NCBI RefSeq assembly: GCF_003732665.1
Contig: NZ_MOBP01000001.1
Coordinates: forward strand, 415,466 to 479,465
Source: Pseudomonas frederiksbergensis
GTDB taxonomy: Bacteria; Pseudomonadota; Gammaproteobacteria; Pseudomonadales; Pseudomonadaceae
Reading direction: 5' to 3'
Length of the DNA: 64,000 nt
The notes beneath the pieces were generated by a model that worked only from the letters and a program-made list of their open reading frames with translations, did not search any database and was not told where the DNA came from. This document shows, one piece after another, positions 28,569 through 38,515 of the stretch (positions within the stretch are counted from its first letter, which is position 1; each line of letters begins with the position of its first letter). The translations under genes were made by a program, and so were the position numbers.

Positions 28569-28645
28569 TGCAAGCTTCAAGCCTCAAGCTGCAAGTAAGA
28601 GCGGATCGCGGTCGCGCTGTTAACTTGTAGCTTGCCGCTTAGAGC
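28569..28645. repeat. AGCTTGCAGCTTGAAGCTTG-type repeat between hisA and hisF
   Basis: GCAAGCTTCAAGCCTCAAGCTGCAA and a diverged inverse copy (TTGTAGCTTGCCGCTTAGAGC) around a GC-rich centre. A third class of short intergenic repeat in this window. The right copy runs into the last hisA codons. Confidence 0.7.
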
Positions 28646-29388
28646 TTGGAGCTGGCCGCGTAGCCATCACAAAAGGCTTGGGCTTCTGCAACATCTAGCG
28701 TGCCCTCATAAATCGCGCGGCCTGTGATGGCGCCGATGATGCCCGGCGCCTTGGCGTCGAGCAGCGACTTGATGTCACCGAGGTTGTGAATACCGCCCGA
28801 AGCGATCACTGGAATGCGCGTGGCAGCGGCCAGCGCGGCGGTGAACGGGACGTTGCAGCCCTGCATCATGCCGTCTTTGGCGATGTCGGTATAAACGATC
28901 GCGGAGACGCCGTCGGCTTCGAATTGCTTGGCCAGTTCGATCACCTGAATGGTGCTGATTTCAGCCCAGCCATCGGTGGCGACGAAACCGTCTTTGGCAT
29001 CGAGGCCGACAATCACTTTGCCCGGGAATGCGCGGCAAGCTTCAGCCACGAAGGCCGGGTCTTTCACGGCTTTGGTGCCGATGATCACGTAGCTCACGCC
29101 CGCTTTCACGTAGTGCTCGATGGTTTCCAGGGAGCGGATACCGCCGCCGATCTGGATCGGCAGGTTCGGGTAGCGCTTGGCGATGGCGGTGACCACTTCG
29201 CCGTTGACTGGCTGGCCTTCGAACGCGCCGTTCAGGTCGACCAGATGCAGACGACGGCAACCGCCCTCCACCCACTTGGCAGCCATGCTCACCGGGTCAT
29301 CGGAGAACACCGTGGAATCTTCCATGCGGCCCTGGCGCAGACGAACACAGGCACCGTCCTTGAGATCGATAGCGGGAATAATCAGCAT
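28639..29388 (-). CDS. hisA: Phosphoribosylformimino-AICAR ribotide isomerase HisA
   Basis: 249 residues, (beta-alpha)8 barrel related to His[18 protein letters not shown] with the catalytic Asp8, [19 protein letters not shown] with the second catalytic Asp region, and [12 protein letters not shown]. It performs the Amadori isomerisation that gives the HisF/HisH substrate. A TTG five codons upstream is possible, but MLIIPAID is the family start. Confidence 0.96.
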   Translation of the reverse strand: MLIIPAIDLKDGACVRLRQGRMEDSTVFSDDPVSMAAKWVEGGCRRLHLVDLNGAFEGQPVNGEVVTAIAKRYPNLPIQIGGGIRSLETIEHYVKAGVSYVIIGTKAVKDPAFVAEACRAFPGKVIVGLDAKDGFVATDGWAEISTIQVIELAKQFEADGVSAIVYTDIAKDGMMQGCNVPFTAALAAATRIPVIASGGIHNLGDIKSLLDAKAPGIIGAITGRAIYEGTLDVAEAQAFCDGYAASSKL

Positions 29389-29430
29389 CTGGCAAACCTT
29401 CAAATTCGATTGTTCAGCTTCGCTCGGAAA

Positions 29431-29691
29431 TCAGTTTTTCTCGAGCGCCCACAGGTCGCTTTCGATGCTTTCGAACCTTTCTTTAAGGTGCGTCTGCACA
29501 TCGAAAATCGCTCTGTTGTAATAGTGCGGCGCAATTTCGCGGGTAAACAGCTCAAGGATTTCCGCCGCTTCGAACGAACCCAGGTCCAGTTCGAAACGAT
29601 CTTCCATAAACCGCTTGATCTTGTGATTGGCCTCGTTCTCCTGTTCGGGAGTGAGGGTCAGGATCGGCGGTTTGGATTTCTTGACGGCCAT
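29431..29691 (-). CDS. DUF2164 family small protein
   Basis: 86 residues, highly charged, mostly helical (LTPEQENEANHKIKRFMEDRFELDLGSFEAAEILELFTREIAPHYY is split between positions 15 and 60). It matches the DUF2164 family, function unknown. Its ATG begins immediately beside the hisH stop, so it is co-transcribed with the histidine genes, a placement that recurs in pseudomonads; a role in histidine synthesis is not shown. Confidence 0.82.
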   Translation of the reverse strand: MAVKKSKPPILTLTPEQENEANHKIKRFMEDRFELDLGSFEAAEILELFTREIAPHYYNRAIFDVQTHLKERFESIESDLWALEKN

Positions 29692-30330
29692 TTACCAGCG
29701 ACCATCCCACGCGGCGAAGTTCTGCAGCAATTGCAGGCCATGGGTATGGCTCTTCTCCGGGTGGAACTGCACGGCGAAACGCGAGCCATCGGCCAGCGCG
29801 GCAGCGAAATCGACACCGTAGTGACCGCCACCCACCACTTGCCGCGCATTGCCGGCAGCGATGTAGTAGCTGTGCACGAAGTAGAAACGCGCCAGGTCCG
29901 GGATGTTGTGCCACAGCGGGTGAGTCACCGTCTGCTTCACTTCGTTCCAGCCCATGTGCGGGACTTTCAGGTGTTCGCCGTCTTCATGCAGGTCTTTGCC
30001 GAAGAACTTCACCGCGCCGGGGAACAGGCCGATGCAGTCCACGCCATCGTTCTCTTCACTGCTGTCGAGCAAGGCTTGCATGCCGACGCAAATGCCGAGG
30101 AACGGACGGTCCTGGCTGACTTCACGCACCAGCGAATCGAAACCCAGGCGACGGATCTCCGCCATGCAATCGCGAATCGCACCGACACCGGGAAAAACCA
30201 CCCGATCGGCTTCGCGAATCACGCTGGCATCGCTGGTGATCAAGACCTTGCCGGCACCGACGTGCTCGAGGGCTTTGGCCACCGAGTGCAGGTTGCCCAT
30301 GCCGTAATCGATAACCGCGACCGTCTGCAT
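29692..30330 (-). CDS. hisH: Imidazole glycerol phosphate synthase glutaminase subunit HisH
   Basis: 212 residues, class I glutamine amidotransferase. The nucleophilic cysteine is in [17 protein letters not shown]; the His/Glu pair is in [13 protein letters not shown] near the C terminus. It releases ammonia from glutamine for HisF. The start overlaps the hisB stop by one base (TAATG). Confidence 0.97.
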   Translation of the reverse strand: MQTVAVIDYGMGNLHSVAKALEHVGAGKVLITSDASVIREADRVVFPGVGAIRDCMAEIRRLGFDSLVREVSQDRPFLGICVGMQALLDSSEENDGVDCIGLFPGAVKFFGKDLHEDGEHLKVPHMGWNEVKQTVTHPLWHNIPDLARFYFVHSYYIAAGNARQVVGGGHYGVDFAAALADGSRFAVQFHPEKSHTHGLQLLQNFAAWDGRW

Positions 30331-30923
30331 TACAGAACGCCTTTGGTCGACGGCATTTGCCCGGCCATGCGGTCATCCAGCTCTACCGCCATGCGCAATG
30401 CACGGCCGAACGCCTTGAACACGGTTTCGATCTGGTGGTGGGTGTTGGTGCCACGCAGGTTGTCGATGTGCAGGCTGACGAGGGCGTGATTGACGAAGCC
30501 CTGGAAGAATTCCTGGAACAGATCAACGTCGAAGCCGCCCACGGTGGCGCGGGTATAGGGAACGTGCATCTGCAGGCCAGGACGGCCGGAGAAGTCGATC
30601 ACCACGCGCGACAGTGCTTCATCGAGCGGCACGTAGGCATGGCCGTAACGACGGATGCCTTTCTTGTCGCCGATGGCTTTGGCAAAGGCCTGACCCAGGG
30701 TGATACCAACGTCTTCCACGGTGTGGTGGTCGTCGATATGCAGGTCGCCCTTGCTGACAATATCCAGGTCGATCAGCCCGTGACGGGCGATCTGGTCCAG
30801 CATGTGCTCAAGAAAAGGAACACCGATATCAAATCGGGCCTTTCCGGTGCCATCCAGGTTGATCGAGGCTTTGATCTGGGTTTCCAGAGTGTCGCGCTCG
30901 ACAGACGCCTTACGTTCGGCCAT
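30330..30923 (-). CDS. hisB: Imidazoleglycerol-phosphate dehydratase HisB
   Basis: 197 residues, single-function dehydratase. The metal-binding motifs are [14 protein letters not shown] and [19 protein letters not shown]; substrate contact segment [13 protein letters not shown]. It removes water from imidazole glycerol phosphate. The ATG at 30923 lies seven bases after GGAG; the GTG codon just before it is too close to that site. Confidence 0.97.
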   Translation of the reverse strand: MAERKASVERDTLETQIKASINLDGTGKARFDIGVPFLEHMLDQIARHGLIDLDIVSKGDLHIDDHHTVEDVGITLGQAFAKAIGDKKGIRRYGHAYVPLDEALSRVVIDFSGRPGLQMHVPYTRATVGGFDVDLFQEFFQGFVNHALVSLHIDNLRGTNTHHQIETVFKAFGRALRMAVELDDRMAGQMPSTKGVL

Positions 30924-31081
30924 CACCAGCTCCGCAAAATCATTGGGCGAAAAAGGCAGCCATTATAGGGGCGCGGGGCCGAAACAGAAACACGAGAGGT
31001 GATATGGCTGACGGATAGAACGCCCGGCTGTCGCGGGTAGACATGTCCATACAAGCCATTTGAGGCAACACAAAACGAAAT

Positions 31082-31169
31082 GTGGGAGCGGGCTTGCTCG
31101 CGAATGCGGAGTATCAGCCAACATTTATGTCGACTGACACTCCCTCTTCGCGAGCAAGCCCGCTCCCAC
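31082..31169. repeat. REP inverted pair
   Basis: GTGGGAGCGGGCTTGCTCGCGAA and its complement, between hisB's upstream region and the MFS gene. Confidence 0.92.
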
Positions 31170-31216
31170 AGGGTCGGTGTTTATTCAGGGCTGGATGTTG
31201 TCAGCCCATGAACACC

Positions 31217-32881
31217 TTAGTGGAACAGAACCGCCGTCTTTTGCAGGGTCACCCAAACACCCCATGCCAACGGAATCCCCACCACCAGCCACGCCGCAAT
31301 CGCCAACGGCTTGCTGCCCGGCGCTGCTTTCCACTCCAGCACGGTGCTGCTGTCAGCACCCTTGTCGTGGCCCAGCGCCTGTTCGGCAGCCAGTTCAGCG
31401 TCGGTCATGAAGTACTTGTCGGCCACCGGACGCACCAGCAGGTTGCAGATGAAACCCAGCACCAGCAGACCGGCAAGGATGTACAGCGTGATGTCGTAAG
31501 CCGCGGCACGTTCAACGCCGATGCTCAGCTGATACTCACGCAGGTAGTTCACCAACACCGGACCCAACACGCCCGCCGCCGCCCACGCCGTCAGCAGACG
31601 ACCGTGGATCGCGCCGACCATTTGCGTACCAAACAGGTCAGCCAGGTAAGCCGGAACCGTCGCAAAACCACCGCCGTACATCGACAGGATGATGCAGAAC
31701 GCCGCCACGAACAGCGCAACGTTGCCCAGGTGACCCAGGTTCGGGATCAACGCGTACAGAGCAAAGCCCAGAGCGAAGAACACGAAATAGGTGTTTTTAC
31801 GACCCAGGTAATCGGAGAACGACGCCCAGAAGAACCGGCCACCAATGTTGAACAGGCTCAGCAAACCGGTGAAACCGGCGGCAATCGCTGCGATCGAGGC
31901 CAGTTGCCCGGCGTCCAGCTTGCCGAATGGCAGGTCGACACCGATCAATTTACCGCCGAACACTTCCTGCAACAGGGGCGAAGCCATGCCGAGGATGCCG
32001 ATACCGGCGGATACGTTCAGGCACAGCACCAGCCAAACCAGACGGAATTGCGGGGTTTTCCACGCGACGTTCACGTGAACGTGGCGGTGGGTGATCATCG
32101 CGTTCGCGACTTTCTTCGCCGGAGCGGTCCAGCCTTCAGGCTTCCAGCCGGTTGGCGGAACGCGGTAGGACAGTGCGCCACCGATCATGAACACGAAGTA
32201 GATCGCGGCCATCACCAGGAAGCTCTGCCATACGCCCACGCCGGTTGGCGAAGCGAAGTGGCTCATCAAGGCTGCGGCCAGCGGAGCGCCGACCATCGCG
32301 CCACCACCGAAACCCATGATCGCCATGCCCGTGGCCATGCCGCGCTTGTCCGGGAACCACTTGATCAGGGTCGAGACTGGCGAGATGTAACCCAGGCCCA
32401 GGCCGATACCGCCAATGACCCCGGAGCCGATCCACATCAGCCAAATTTGGTGGGTATAAATCCCCAGCGCCGAAATCAGCAGGCCACCGCACCAGCACAG
32501 CGCCGATACAACACCGGCCTTGCGTGGCCCGGCGTGTTCCAGCCAGCCACCCCAGATCGCTGCGGAGCAGCCGAGGAAGATGAAGAACAGGGTGTAGATC
32601 CAGCCGAGCATCGAGATCGGCCAGTCGCATTGGGACGAGAAGATTTGCGAGATGAAACTCATGTCCGGCGCGCAGGCGACCGGAGCGGTGACGCCCAGAG
32701 CCTTGGACAGTGGCAACCAGAACACCGAAAAGCCGTAGGCCATGCCGATGCACAGGTGGATGGCCAACGCGGCCGGTGGAACCAGCCAACGGTTGAAACC
32801 GGGCTTGGCGATGATGCGTTCCTTGGACAGGAACGCGGGCTGGCCGGCTATGACGCCGTCCGCCGTGATGCTCGTGCTCAT
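31217..32881 (-). CDS. OFA-family MFS transporter with extended C terminus
   Basis: 554 residues with about twelve membrane spans in the oxalate/formate antiporter style (FNRWLVPPAALAIHLCIGMAYGFSVFW; PVSTLIKWFPDKRGMATG; FATVPAYLADLFGTQMVGAIHGRLLTAW). After span 12 there is a charged linker and an extra hydrophobic helix (LAIAAWLVVGIPLAWGVWVTL) resembling the separate small subunit annotated beside some OFA transporters; here it is fused. The substrate is not evident; related proteins move organic acids such as oxalate, formate or pyruvate. The chosen ATG gives the usual short cytoplasmic N terminus. Confidence 0.85.
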   Translation of the reverse strand: MSTSITADGVIAGQPAFLSKERIIAKPGFNRWLVPPAALAIHLCIGMAYGFSVFWLPLSKALGVTAPVACAPDMSFISQIFSSQCDWPISMLGWIYTLFFIFLGCSAAIWGGWLEHAGPRKAGVVSALCWCGGLLISALGIYTHQIWLMWIGSGVIGGIGLGLGYISPVSTLIKWFPDKRGMATGMAIMGFGGGAMVGAPLAAALMSHFASPTGVGVWQSFLVMAAIYFVFMIGGALSYRVPPTGWKPEGWTAPAKKVANAMITHRHVHVNVAWKTPQFRLVWLVLCLNVSAGIGILGMASPLLQEVFGGKLIGVDLPFGKLDAGQLASIAAIAAGFTGLLSLFNIGGRFFWASFSDYLGRKNTYFVFFALGFALYALIPNLGHLGNVALFVAAFCIILSMYGGGFATVPAYLADLFGTQMVGAIHGRLLTAWAAAGVLGPVLVNYLREYQLSIGVERAAAYDITLYILAGLLVLGFICNLLVRPVADKYFMTDAELAAEQALGHDKGADSSTVLEWKAAPGSKPLAIAAWLVVGIPLAWGVWVTLQKTAVLFH

Positions 32882-33089
32882 TGTGTATCCCCCAATTATT
32901 AGTATGGTTCGCCAGCCACTCCTCACCCTCAGCCTTATATGCACGCAGGCATGACTTTTTCTTGGGTGAAGCTCCATTTGGGCGCGACGTTACGTCGCAG
33001 AAGGACGGACGAACGTGGAGAGGTTACCATTTGCTCGTGACAGAAAAACCAAACTGATATCACCTTTTGTATGTCATCCGATCTCTTTC

Positions 33090-33178
33090 CCTGTAGGAGC
33101 TGCCGAAGGCTGCGATCTTTTGATCTTTTCATCCGTTAAAAAAATCAAAAGATCGCAGCCTTCGGCAGCTCCTACAGG
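33090..33178. repeat. Inverted repeat of the GTAGGAGCTGCCGAAGGCTGCGATC family
   Basis: Two long inverted arms beginning CCTGTAGGAGCTGCCGAAGG and ending in its complement, with an AT-rich centre. Same family as 14304-14380. It occupies most of the 329-bp gap between the MFS gene and the panZ-like gene; the rest of that gap shows nothing I can name. Confidence 0.9.
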
Positions 33179-33210
33179 TCGAAATCTGTACCCATCTGAC
33201 AGGAGCCGCC

Positions 33211-33615
33211 ATGCCGATCATAGTCGAGCCGCTGAATGAAGCCACTTATCAGGATCAGCAAGACCTGCAGAAAATCTACCGCGACGCCCCGGACTGGCTG
33301 TTTGCACCGTTTGCCGGTGAGGTGCAGTTGATCGAAGGCTGCCTGCGGGACGGCTCAATGATTGCCGGACGTTTCAATGATCGGCTGCTGGGCGCGGCGC
33401 GTCTGCAACGCCAACAGGACGTCTGGCATTTGTCCCAAATTTGCGTGCGAAAAGTTACCCGTCGCCGTGGGGTCGCGGAGCGTCTGGTGAACGAAGCGCA
33501 AAAAATGGCGTCGCAGTCGGGCGCCACATTGCGCCTGCTGGCACCCGCCGGGCACCTGGAAGCCCAGGCATTGGCAGCCAAACTGAACGTGCCTCTGGAT
33601 GTACTGCCCATATGA
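33211..33615 (+). CDS. panZ: GNAT-fold acetyl-CoA sensor PanZ family protein
   Basis: 134 residues. It shares with E. coli PanZ the DLQKIYRD segment, GRFNDRLLGAARL and the acetyl-CoA loop CVRKVTRRRGVAERLV. PanZ binds acetyl-CoA and promotes self-cleavage and feedback control of PanD in pantothenate synthesis; whether this protein does so in pseudomonads is inference, since panD is not in the window. ATG with ACAGGAGCCGCC upstream. Confidence 0.78.
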   Translation: MPIIVEPLNEATYQDQQDLQKIYRDAPDWLFAPFAGEVQLIEGCLRDGSMIAGRFNDRLLGAARLQRQQDVWHLSQICVRKVTRRRGVAERLVNEAQKMASQSGATLRLLAPAGHLEAQALAAKLNVPLDVLPI

Positions 33616-33691
33616 ACTGACCGGTCGTCAGTTTCGGAGCGCTATACTCCCCGGCTAAATTTCGAATTCGACTAACTACAAGGACTCGCCC

Positions 33692-35923
33692 ATGAAAGCG
33701 TTCGGCAAAATCCTGGGTCTGGTACTTCTCGGGCTGTTGCTGATCATTGTGGCGCTGGGCTTTGCCCTGACCCACCTCTTCGATCCCAACGACTATAAAG
33801 ACGAGATTCGCCAGATTGCCCGCGACAAGGCCCACATCGAGCTGACGCTCAATGGCGACATCGGTTGGAGCCTGTTCCCGTGGCTGGGCCTGGAATTGCA
33901 CGAAGCCAGTGTCGCGACCCTGGTCAAACCCACCGAACCGTTTGCCGACTTGCAGATGCTCGGCCTGTCAGTTCGCGTACTGCCGCTGTTGCGCCGTGAA
34001 GTGCAGATGAGCGACGTGCGCGTCGAAGGCCTGAACCTGCGCCTGAACCGCGACAAGGATGGCCACGGCAACTGGGAAGACATCGGCAAGATCCCGGCCC
34101 CGGCCAACGCTGGCGACACCCCGCCCGCCGTTCCCGCTGGAGAGCCTGCCCCGCAAGCCCCCGTAGTCACGGAAAAACCGCCACAACCGATCCGCCTCGA
34201 CATCGACAGCCTGACCGTGAACAACGCACGGGTTGAATACAACGATGAAAAAACCGGCAAGATCTACAGCGCCGAAAGCATCCAGATGAGCACCGGCGCG
34301 GTCCACGACTCGACCAATATTCCGCTCAAACTCACCGCGTTTCTGTCCGCCAACCAACCGGCGCTGCGAGTGCGCACCGAACTGAACGGCGAGTTACGCA
34401 TTGCCCGCGCCCTCCAGCGCTACCAGTTCGAAGACATGAAACTGTCGGGCGAAGTGACCGGCGATCCGTTGCAAGGCAAGGCCATGACCTTCGCCGCTCA
34501 GGGCCAGTTGCTGCTGGACAAGGCGGCCAACGTCGCCGAATGGACCGGCATCAAGATCTCCGCCAACCAGTTGCGCGCCTTGGGTGAATTGAAGGTCAAC
34601 GACCTCGACAAGACGCCACAGATCAACGGCGGGCTGTCGATTGCCCAGTTTGATTTGGCCAAGTTCGTCGACAGCATCGGCCAGAAACTCCCGGCCATGG
34701 CCGAGGGCAGCCTGAGTAAAGTCGAGCTGGTCAGCCGTCTCGCCGGGACGCCTACCAGCCTGTCCCTCGACAACATCAACCTGAAAGTCGACGACAGCAC
34801 CTTCAGCGGCCGTATCGCCGTCGAGGACTTCGCCAAACAATCCCTGCGGGCGATCCTCAAGGCTGACACCTTCAACGTCGACCGTTACCTGCCGCCAAAA
34901 TCCGCCGAAGCCAACAGCGCCACGCAAGTGCGTCAGGCCGAAGTGGCCAGCACCGAAGCCGATGCCATGGCCGGCGCGGGCAGCACGCCGTTGCCGGAGT
35001 CACCGACCAAAGGCGCGTGGAGCAGCGAACGCCTGTTGCCAGTGGAACGCCTGGCCAAACTCGACGTGGATGCGGACCTGACCTTCGGCCAACTGACCCT
35101 CGACAAACTGCCGATCCAGAACGCGGCGCTCAAGGCCACCGGCCAGGGCGGCCTACTGACCCTGGAGAACCTGCGCGGCGACCTGTACAACGGCAACTTC
35201 GAAGCCAAGGGCACGCTGGATGTGCGCCAGCAAGTGCCAGCGCTGAGCATGCAGACTCGCATCACCAAGGTGCCGGTGGAAAAAATCCTCGAAAGCCAGG
35301 GCAAGAATCCGCCGGTGAAGGGTCTGGTGACGCTCAACAGCGCACTGACCGGCACCGGCAACAGCCAGAAAGCGCTGATCGAAACCCTCAACGGCAACGC
35401 CAGTTTCGTGATCAACAACGGCGTGTTGCTCAACGCCAACCTTGAGCAGCAACTGTGCAAAGGCATCGCCACCCTGAACCGCAAATCCCTCAGCGGCGAA
35501 CCGCGCGGCAAGGACACGCCATTCCAGGAGCTCAAGGGCAACCTGACCTTCCGTAACGGCGTGGCGAGCAATCCGGACATGAAAGTGCGCATCCCCGGCA
35601 TGACCGTCAATGGTGACGGCGACGTCGATCTGCGTGTCCTGGGCATGGACTATCGCGTCGGCATCATCGTCGAAGGCGACACCAGCGCCATGCCTGATCC
35701 GGCCTGCCAGGTTGGCGAGAAGTTCGTCGGCATCGAGTGGCCGCTGCGCTGCCGTGGCCCGCTGGAACTCGGGGCCAAGGCTTGCCGCGTGGATAACGAG
35801 CGCATGGGCCAGGTCGCCGCCAAACTGGCGGGCGAAAAGCTCAGTGACAAAATCGACGAGAAGCTCGGGGACAAAGTCAGCCCCGAGCTGAAAAACGCGT
35901 TGAAGGGGCTGTTCAAGCGATGA
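33692..35923 (+). CDS. asmA: AsmA family envelope protein
   Basis: 743 residues: N-terminal membrane anchor ([24 protein letters not shown]) and a long periplasmic beta-groove region with AsmA features ([37 protein letters not shown] near the end), plus a Pro/Ala-rich insert around residue 135-165. AsmA-like proteins are thought to be bridge-like lipid carriers between the inner and outer membranes. The stop overlaps mutY by ATGA, so asmA-mutY-yggX form one operon. Confidence 0.92.
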   Translation: MKAFGKILGLVLLGLLLIIVALGFALTHLFDPNDYKDEIRQIARDKAHIELTLNGDIGWSLFPWLGLELHEASVATLVKPTEPFADLQMLGLSVRVLPLLRREVQMSDVRVEGLNLRLNRDKDGHGNWEDIGKIPAPANAGDTPPAVPAGEPAPQAPVVTEKPPQPIRLDIDSLTVNNARVEYNDEKTGKIYSAESIQMSTGAVHDSTNIPLKLTAFLSANQPALRVRTELNGELRIARALQRYQFEDMKLSGEVTGDPLQGKAMTFAAQGQLLLDKAANVAEWTGIKISANQLRALGELKVNDLDKTPQINGGLSIAQFDLAKFVDSIGQKLPAMAEGSLSKVELVSRLAGTPTSLSLDNINLKVDDSTFSGRIAVEDFAKQSLRAILKADTFNVDRYLPPKSAEANSATQVRQAEVASTEADAMAGAGSTPLPESPTKGAWSSERLLPVERLAKLDVDADLTFGQLTLDKLPIQNAALKATGQGGLLTLENLRGDLYNGNFEAKGTLDVRQQVPALSMQTRITKVPVEKILESQGKNPPVKGLVTLNSALTGTGNSQKALIETLNGNASFVINNGVLLNANLEQQLCKGIATLNRKSLSGEPRGKDTPFQELKGNLTFRNGVASNPDMKVRIPGMTVNGDGDVDLRVLGMDYRVGIIVEGDTSAMPDPACQVGEKFVGIEWPLRCRGPLELGAKACRVDNERMGQVAAKLAGEKLSDKIDEKLGDKVSPELKNALKGLFKR

Positions 35924-36987
35924 GAGCCGAGCAGTTTTCATCGGCGGTGCTGGATTGGTACGACCGCCATGGCCGCCACGATTTGCCTTGGCAACAGGGC
36001 ATCACCCCGTATCGGGTGTGGGTCTCGGAAATCATGTTGCAGCAAACCCAGGTCAGCACCGTGCTGAATTACTTCGACCGGTTCATGGCTTCGCTGCCGA
36101 CGGTCGAAGCCCTGGCCGCCGCGCCGGAAGACGAAGTGCTGCACCTGTGGACGGGCCTGGGCTACTACACCCGTGCGCGCAATTTGCAGAAGACTGCGAA
36201 AATCGTCGTTGCTGAATACGGCGGCGAGTTTCCCCGGGATGTGGAAAAACTGATGGAGTTGCCAGGCATCGGTCTGTCCACGGCCGGCGCCATCGCCAGC
36301 CTGAGCATGGGCCTGCGGGCGCCGATCCTCGATGGCAACGTTAAACGGGTGCTGGCGCGCTTTACCGCGCAAGAGGGTTATCCGGGCGAGCCGAAGGTGG
36401 CCAAACAGCTCTGGGCCAACGCTGAGCGCTTTACGCCCCATGATCGGGTCAACGCCTACACCCAGGCGATGATGGATCTGGGCGCCACGCTCTGCACCCG
36501 CAGCAAACCGAGTTGCCTGCTCTGCCCGCTGGAGAAGGGCTGCGAAGCGCACATGCTCGGCCTGGAAACCCGCTACCCGATCCCCAAGCCGCGCAAAGCC
36601 CTGCCCCAGAAGCGCACGCTGATGCCGATCCTCGCCAACGGCGAAGGCGCGATCCTGCTTTACCGTCGCCCTTCCACGGGTTTGTGGGGCGGTCTGTGGA
36701 GTTTGCCGGAGCTCGACGACCTCGACGACCTGCAACACCTCGCCACCCAGCACTCACTGGAACTGGGCAGCCAACAAGCGCTGCCGAGCCTGGTGCACAC
36801 CTTCAGTCACTTTCAGTTGTCCATCGAACCCTGGCTGGTTCAGGTCCAGGAGGCCGGCCATCACGTGGCCGAGGCCGACTGGCTCTGGTATAACCTCGCC
36901 ACCCCGCCGCGCCTGGGCCTTGCCGCCCCGGTCAAAACCTTGCTCGAACGCGCGGCCGCCGTATTGAACGCAGGAGAGTCGTCATGA
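35920..36987 (+). CDS. mutY: A/G-specific adenine glycosylase MutY
   Basis: 355 residues. Order: substrate site [13 protein letters not shown] with the catalytic Glu, helix-hairpin-helix [13 protein letters not shown], catalytic Asp138 in [11 protein letters not shown], the 4Fe-4S ligands in [17 protein letters not shown], and a C-terminal NUDIX-like domain that reads 8-oxoguanine. It removes adenine paired with 8-oxoguanine. Overlaps asmA upstream and yggX downstream by four bases each. Confidence 0.97.
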   Translation: MRAEQFSSAVLDWYDRHGRHDLPWQQGITPYRVWVSEIMLQQTQVSTVLNYFDRFMASLPTVEALAAAPEDEVLHLWTGLGYYTRARNLQKTAKIVVAEYGGEFPRDVEKLMELPGIGLSTAGAIASLSMGLRAPILDGNVKRVLARFTAQEGYPGEPKVAKQLWANAERFTPHDRVNAYTQAMMDLGATLCTRSKPSCLLCPLEKGCEAHMLGLETRYPIPKPRKALPQKRTLMPILANGEGAILLYRRPSTGLWGGLWSLPELDDLDDLQHLATQHSLELGSQQALPSLVHTFSHFQLSIEPWLVQVQEAGHHVAEADWLWYNLATPPRLGLAAPVKTLLERAAAVLNAGESS

Positions 36988-37256
36988 CCCGCACCATCAT
37001 GTGCCGCAAGTACAAAGAAAAATTGCCCGCCTTGGAGCGCGCCCCGTTCCCTGGTGCAAAAGGCCAGGACATTTTTGACCATGTCTCGGCCAAGGCCTGG
37101 GCCGACTGGCAGAAACACCAAACCCTGCTGATCAACGAAAAACGCCTGAACATGATGAACGCCGAAGACCGCAAATATCTTCAGGGCGAGATGGACAAGT
37201 TCTTTTCCGGCGAGGAATACGCCCAGGCCGAAGGCTACGTTCCGCCGGCTGAATAA
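36984..37256 (+). CDS. yggX: Fe(2+)-trafficking / oxidative damage protection protein YggX
   Basis: 90 residues, with [21 protein letters not shown] carrying the single conserved cysteine, and the helical C-terminal half ([20 protein letters not shown]). YggX protects iron-sulfur clusters from oxidation. Coupling to mutY by ATGA, as in E. coli, joins it to repair of oxidative damage. Confidence 0.96.
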   Translation: MTRTIMCRKYKEKLPALERAPFPGAKGQDIFDHVSAKAWADWQKHQTLLINEKRLNMMNAEDRKYLQGEMDKFFSGEEYAQAEGYVPPAE

Positions 37257-37320
37257 TCCCGATTTATCGGGGGTCGGAACGTAAGCGACGGTAATAATTA
37301 AAATTTTTTTGAAAACTTTC

Positions 37321-37349
37321 TTGACGACCCCCTGAAAAACCAGTTTAAT
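37321..37349 (+). promoter_or_regulatory. Sigma-70 promoter of tRNA-Phe
   Basis: TTGACG (37321-37326) and TTTAAT (37344-37349) with a 17-bp spacer, followed by a GC-rich CGCCCC discriminator typical of stringently controlled tRNA promoters. Confidence 0.82.
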
Positions 37350-37359
37350 GCGCCCCGTT

Positions 37360-37435
37360 GCCCAGATAGCTCAGTCGGTAGAGCAGGGGATTGAAAATCC
37401 CCGTGTCGGCGGTTCGATTCCGTCTCTGGGCACCA
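37360..37435 (+). tRNA. tRNA-Phe (GAA)
   Basis: 76 nt including encoded CCA. Acceptor GCCCAGA pairs with TCTGGGC; anticodon GAA at 37393-37395 in loop TTGAAAA; T loop GGTTCGATTCC. Followed by its own terminator. Confidence 0.98.
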
Positions 37436-37444
37436 AATACCGAA

Positions 37445-37475
37445 AACCCTGAATCGCAAGATTCAGGGTTTTTTT
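37445..37475 (+). terminator. Rho-independent terminator of tRNA-Phe
   Basis: AACCCTGAATC/GATTCAGGGTT stem with GCAA loop and a run of T. No second copy of the tRNA 3' end was seen downstream, so the following variable region is not obviously an integrated element. Confidence 0.93.
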
Positions 37476-37603
37476 ATGCCTGTGATTTGATCGAGCGCCA
37501 CGCCGGCCTTTCTTCTACGACGTTTTTTACAGACGGAAGGCTTAACGGCGGTAGCTATGAGCTTTAATCAATAGGATTTCCTTTGCAAAGAGGACTGAAT
37601 CCA

Positions 37604-38062
37604 ATGGCATCCCCGACGAAACTACAAAAGCGATCAAAACGCGCCAAAATAAAAGCCAAACAACAGCGCGTGGAACGCAGCATACCCCTATCGGCACGGC
37701 CTAATAGTCGTCCTGAAAACATTGGCTCGATCCAGTGGTTCGAGCAACTGTTTGCTCAATTTCGGGAAGCAGAAAAACGCAGCCGTAAAGCATTTTTCGT
37801 AGCTCTGTACACTTCTCTCGCTGATTTGATTGCGCTTAATCACAAACTCGAATCAGAGCTCACCGAATCGGAAGACCCTTCAGAAGCAATGGCAGTGCTC
37901 TGTCGATGCATTGTGGTCGATTATCGCAAGTGGGCCCATGGTGCAACGGAGGCCGAAACCTTCGAGTGGCTTACGAGGCCTGACGTGATTAAGGACTTTA
38001 CTCAGGCCAAGATTGACGCGATTACCGAGTTCACAGCAGGTTTTTCTGAAGATGAAGAATAG
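37604..38062 (+). CDS. Unknown small protein, basic N terminus and acidic helical body (paralogue 1)
   Basis: 152 residues starting MASPTKLQKRSKRAKIKAKQ. The first 30 residues are strongly basic, and the remainder is acidic and helical with W/Y anchor positions (VVDYRKWAHGATEAETFEWL, PDVIKDFTQAKID). It is clearly related to the two proteins at 41365 and 41788, which share the LQKR/QQKR-RAK-KAK start, the DYR-WA segment and the W(I/L)..P.F/VI ending. I do not recognise the family. The ATG with AGAGGACTGA upstream is chosen over an in-frame TTG seven codons earlier. Confidence 0.72.
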   Translation: MASPTKLQKRSKRAKIKAKQQRVERSIPLSARPNSRPENIGSIQWFEQLFAQFREAEKRSRKAFFVALYTSLADLIALNHKLESELTESEDPSEAMAVLCRCIVVDYRKWAHGATEAETFEWLTRPDVIKDFTQAKIDAITEFTAGFSEDEE

Positions 38063-38117
38063 CTCTGCTCGCTAACGAGCAAGCCAGATAAGCGTTGTCA
38101 CAAGGAACGTGAAAACC

Positions 38118-38453
38118 ATGAGCCAGAAGAAAACCCGCATCCCCCTGCCCCACCCGCCGCCACCGACAGGTCACACCGAATGGCTGCTGATCTTCGTCAG
38201 CGTCATGGTGATCGTTGCCGCGTGCCTGCTTGGCTACATGGTCATTGAAGGCTTGATCGAGGGACGGATCAGCAATATGAGTCGCGGCGCGTCCTATGAC
38301 GTCTACAGCTTTGCACAGCGGCCGCGTCACTATTGGTTCACGATCATCGGCCATACCTTTTGGGTTTTCGTATTGACCGCGATGGGCGTGGGTACGATTT
38401 GGCTGGTTCGCAAGATCAACGCAGCACCCGAAAAGCCTCGGCGACGAAAATAA
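38118..38453 (+). CDS. Unknown two-span membrane protein
   Basis: 111 residues with a proline-rich basic N terminus (RIPLPHPPPPTGH), a first span (WLLIFVSVMVIVAACLLGYMV), a loop with aromatic residues and a second span (FTIIGHTFWVFVLTAMGVGTIWLV) before a basic tail. No family recognised. AAGGA precedes the ATG by about eleven bases. Ends at a bidirectional terminator facing the next gene. Confidence 0.65.
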   Translation: MSQKKTRIPLPHPPPPTGHTEWLLIFVSVMVIVAACLLGYMVIEGLIEGRISNMSRGASYDVYSFAQRPRHYWFTIIGHTFWVFVLTAMGVGTIWLVRKINAAPEKPRRRK

Positions 38454-38466
38454 GCCCCGCACCAAC

Positions 38467-38500
38467 CACACAAAAAAACCGCGTCATGCGGTTTTTTTGT
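38467..38500. terminator. Bidirectional terminator
   Basis: AAAAAAACCGC/GCGGTTTTTTT stem with a GTCAT loop, between two convergent genes. Confidence 0.88.
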
Positions 38501-38515
38501 ATGTGCGTTTTTCAG

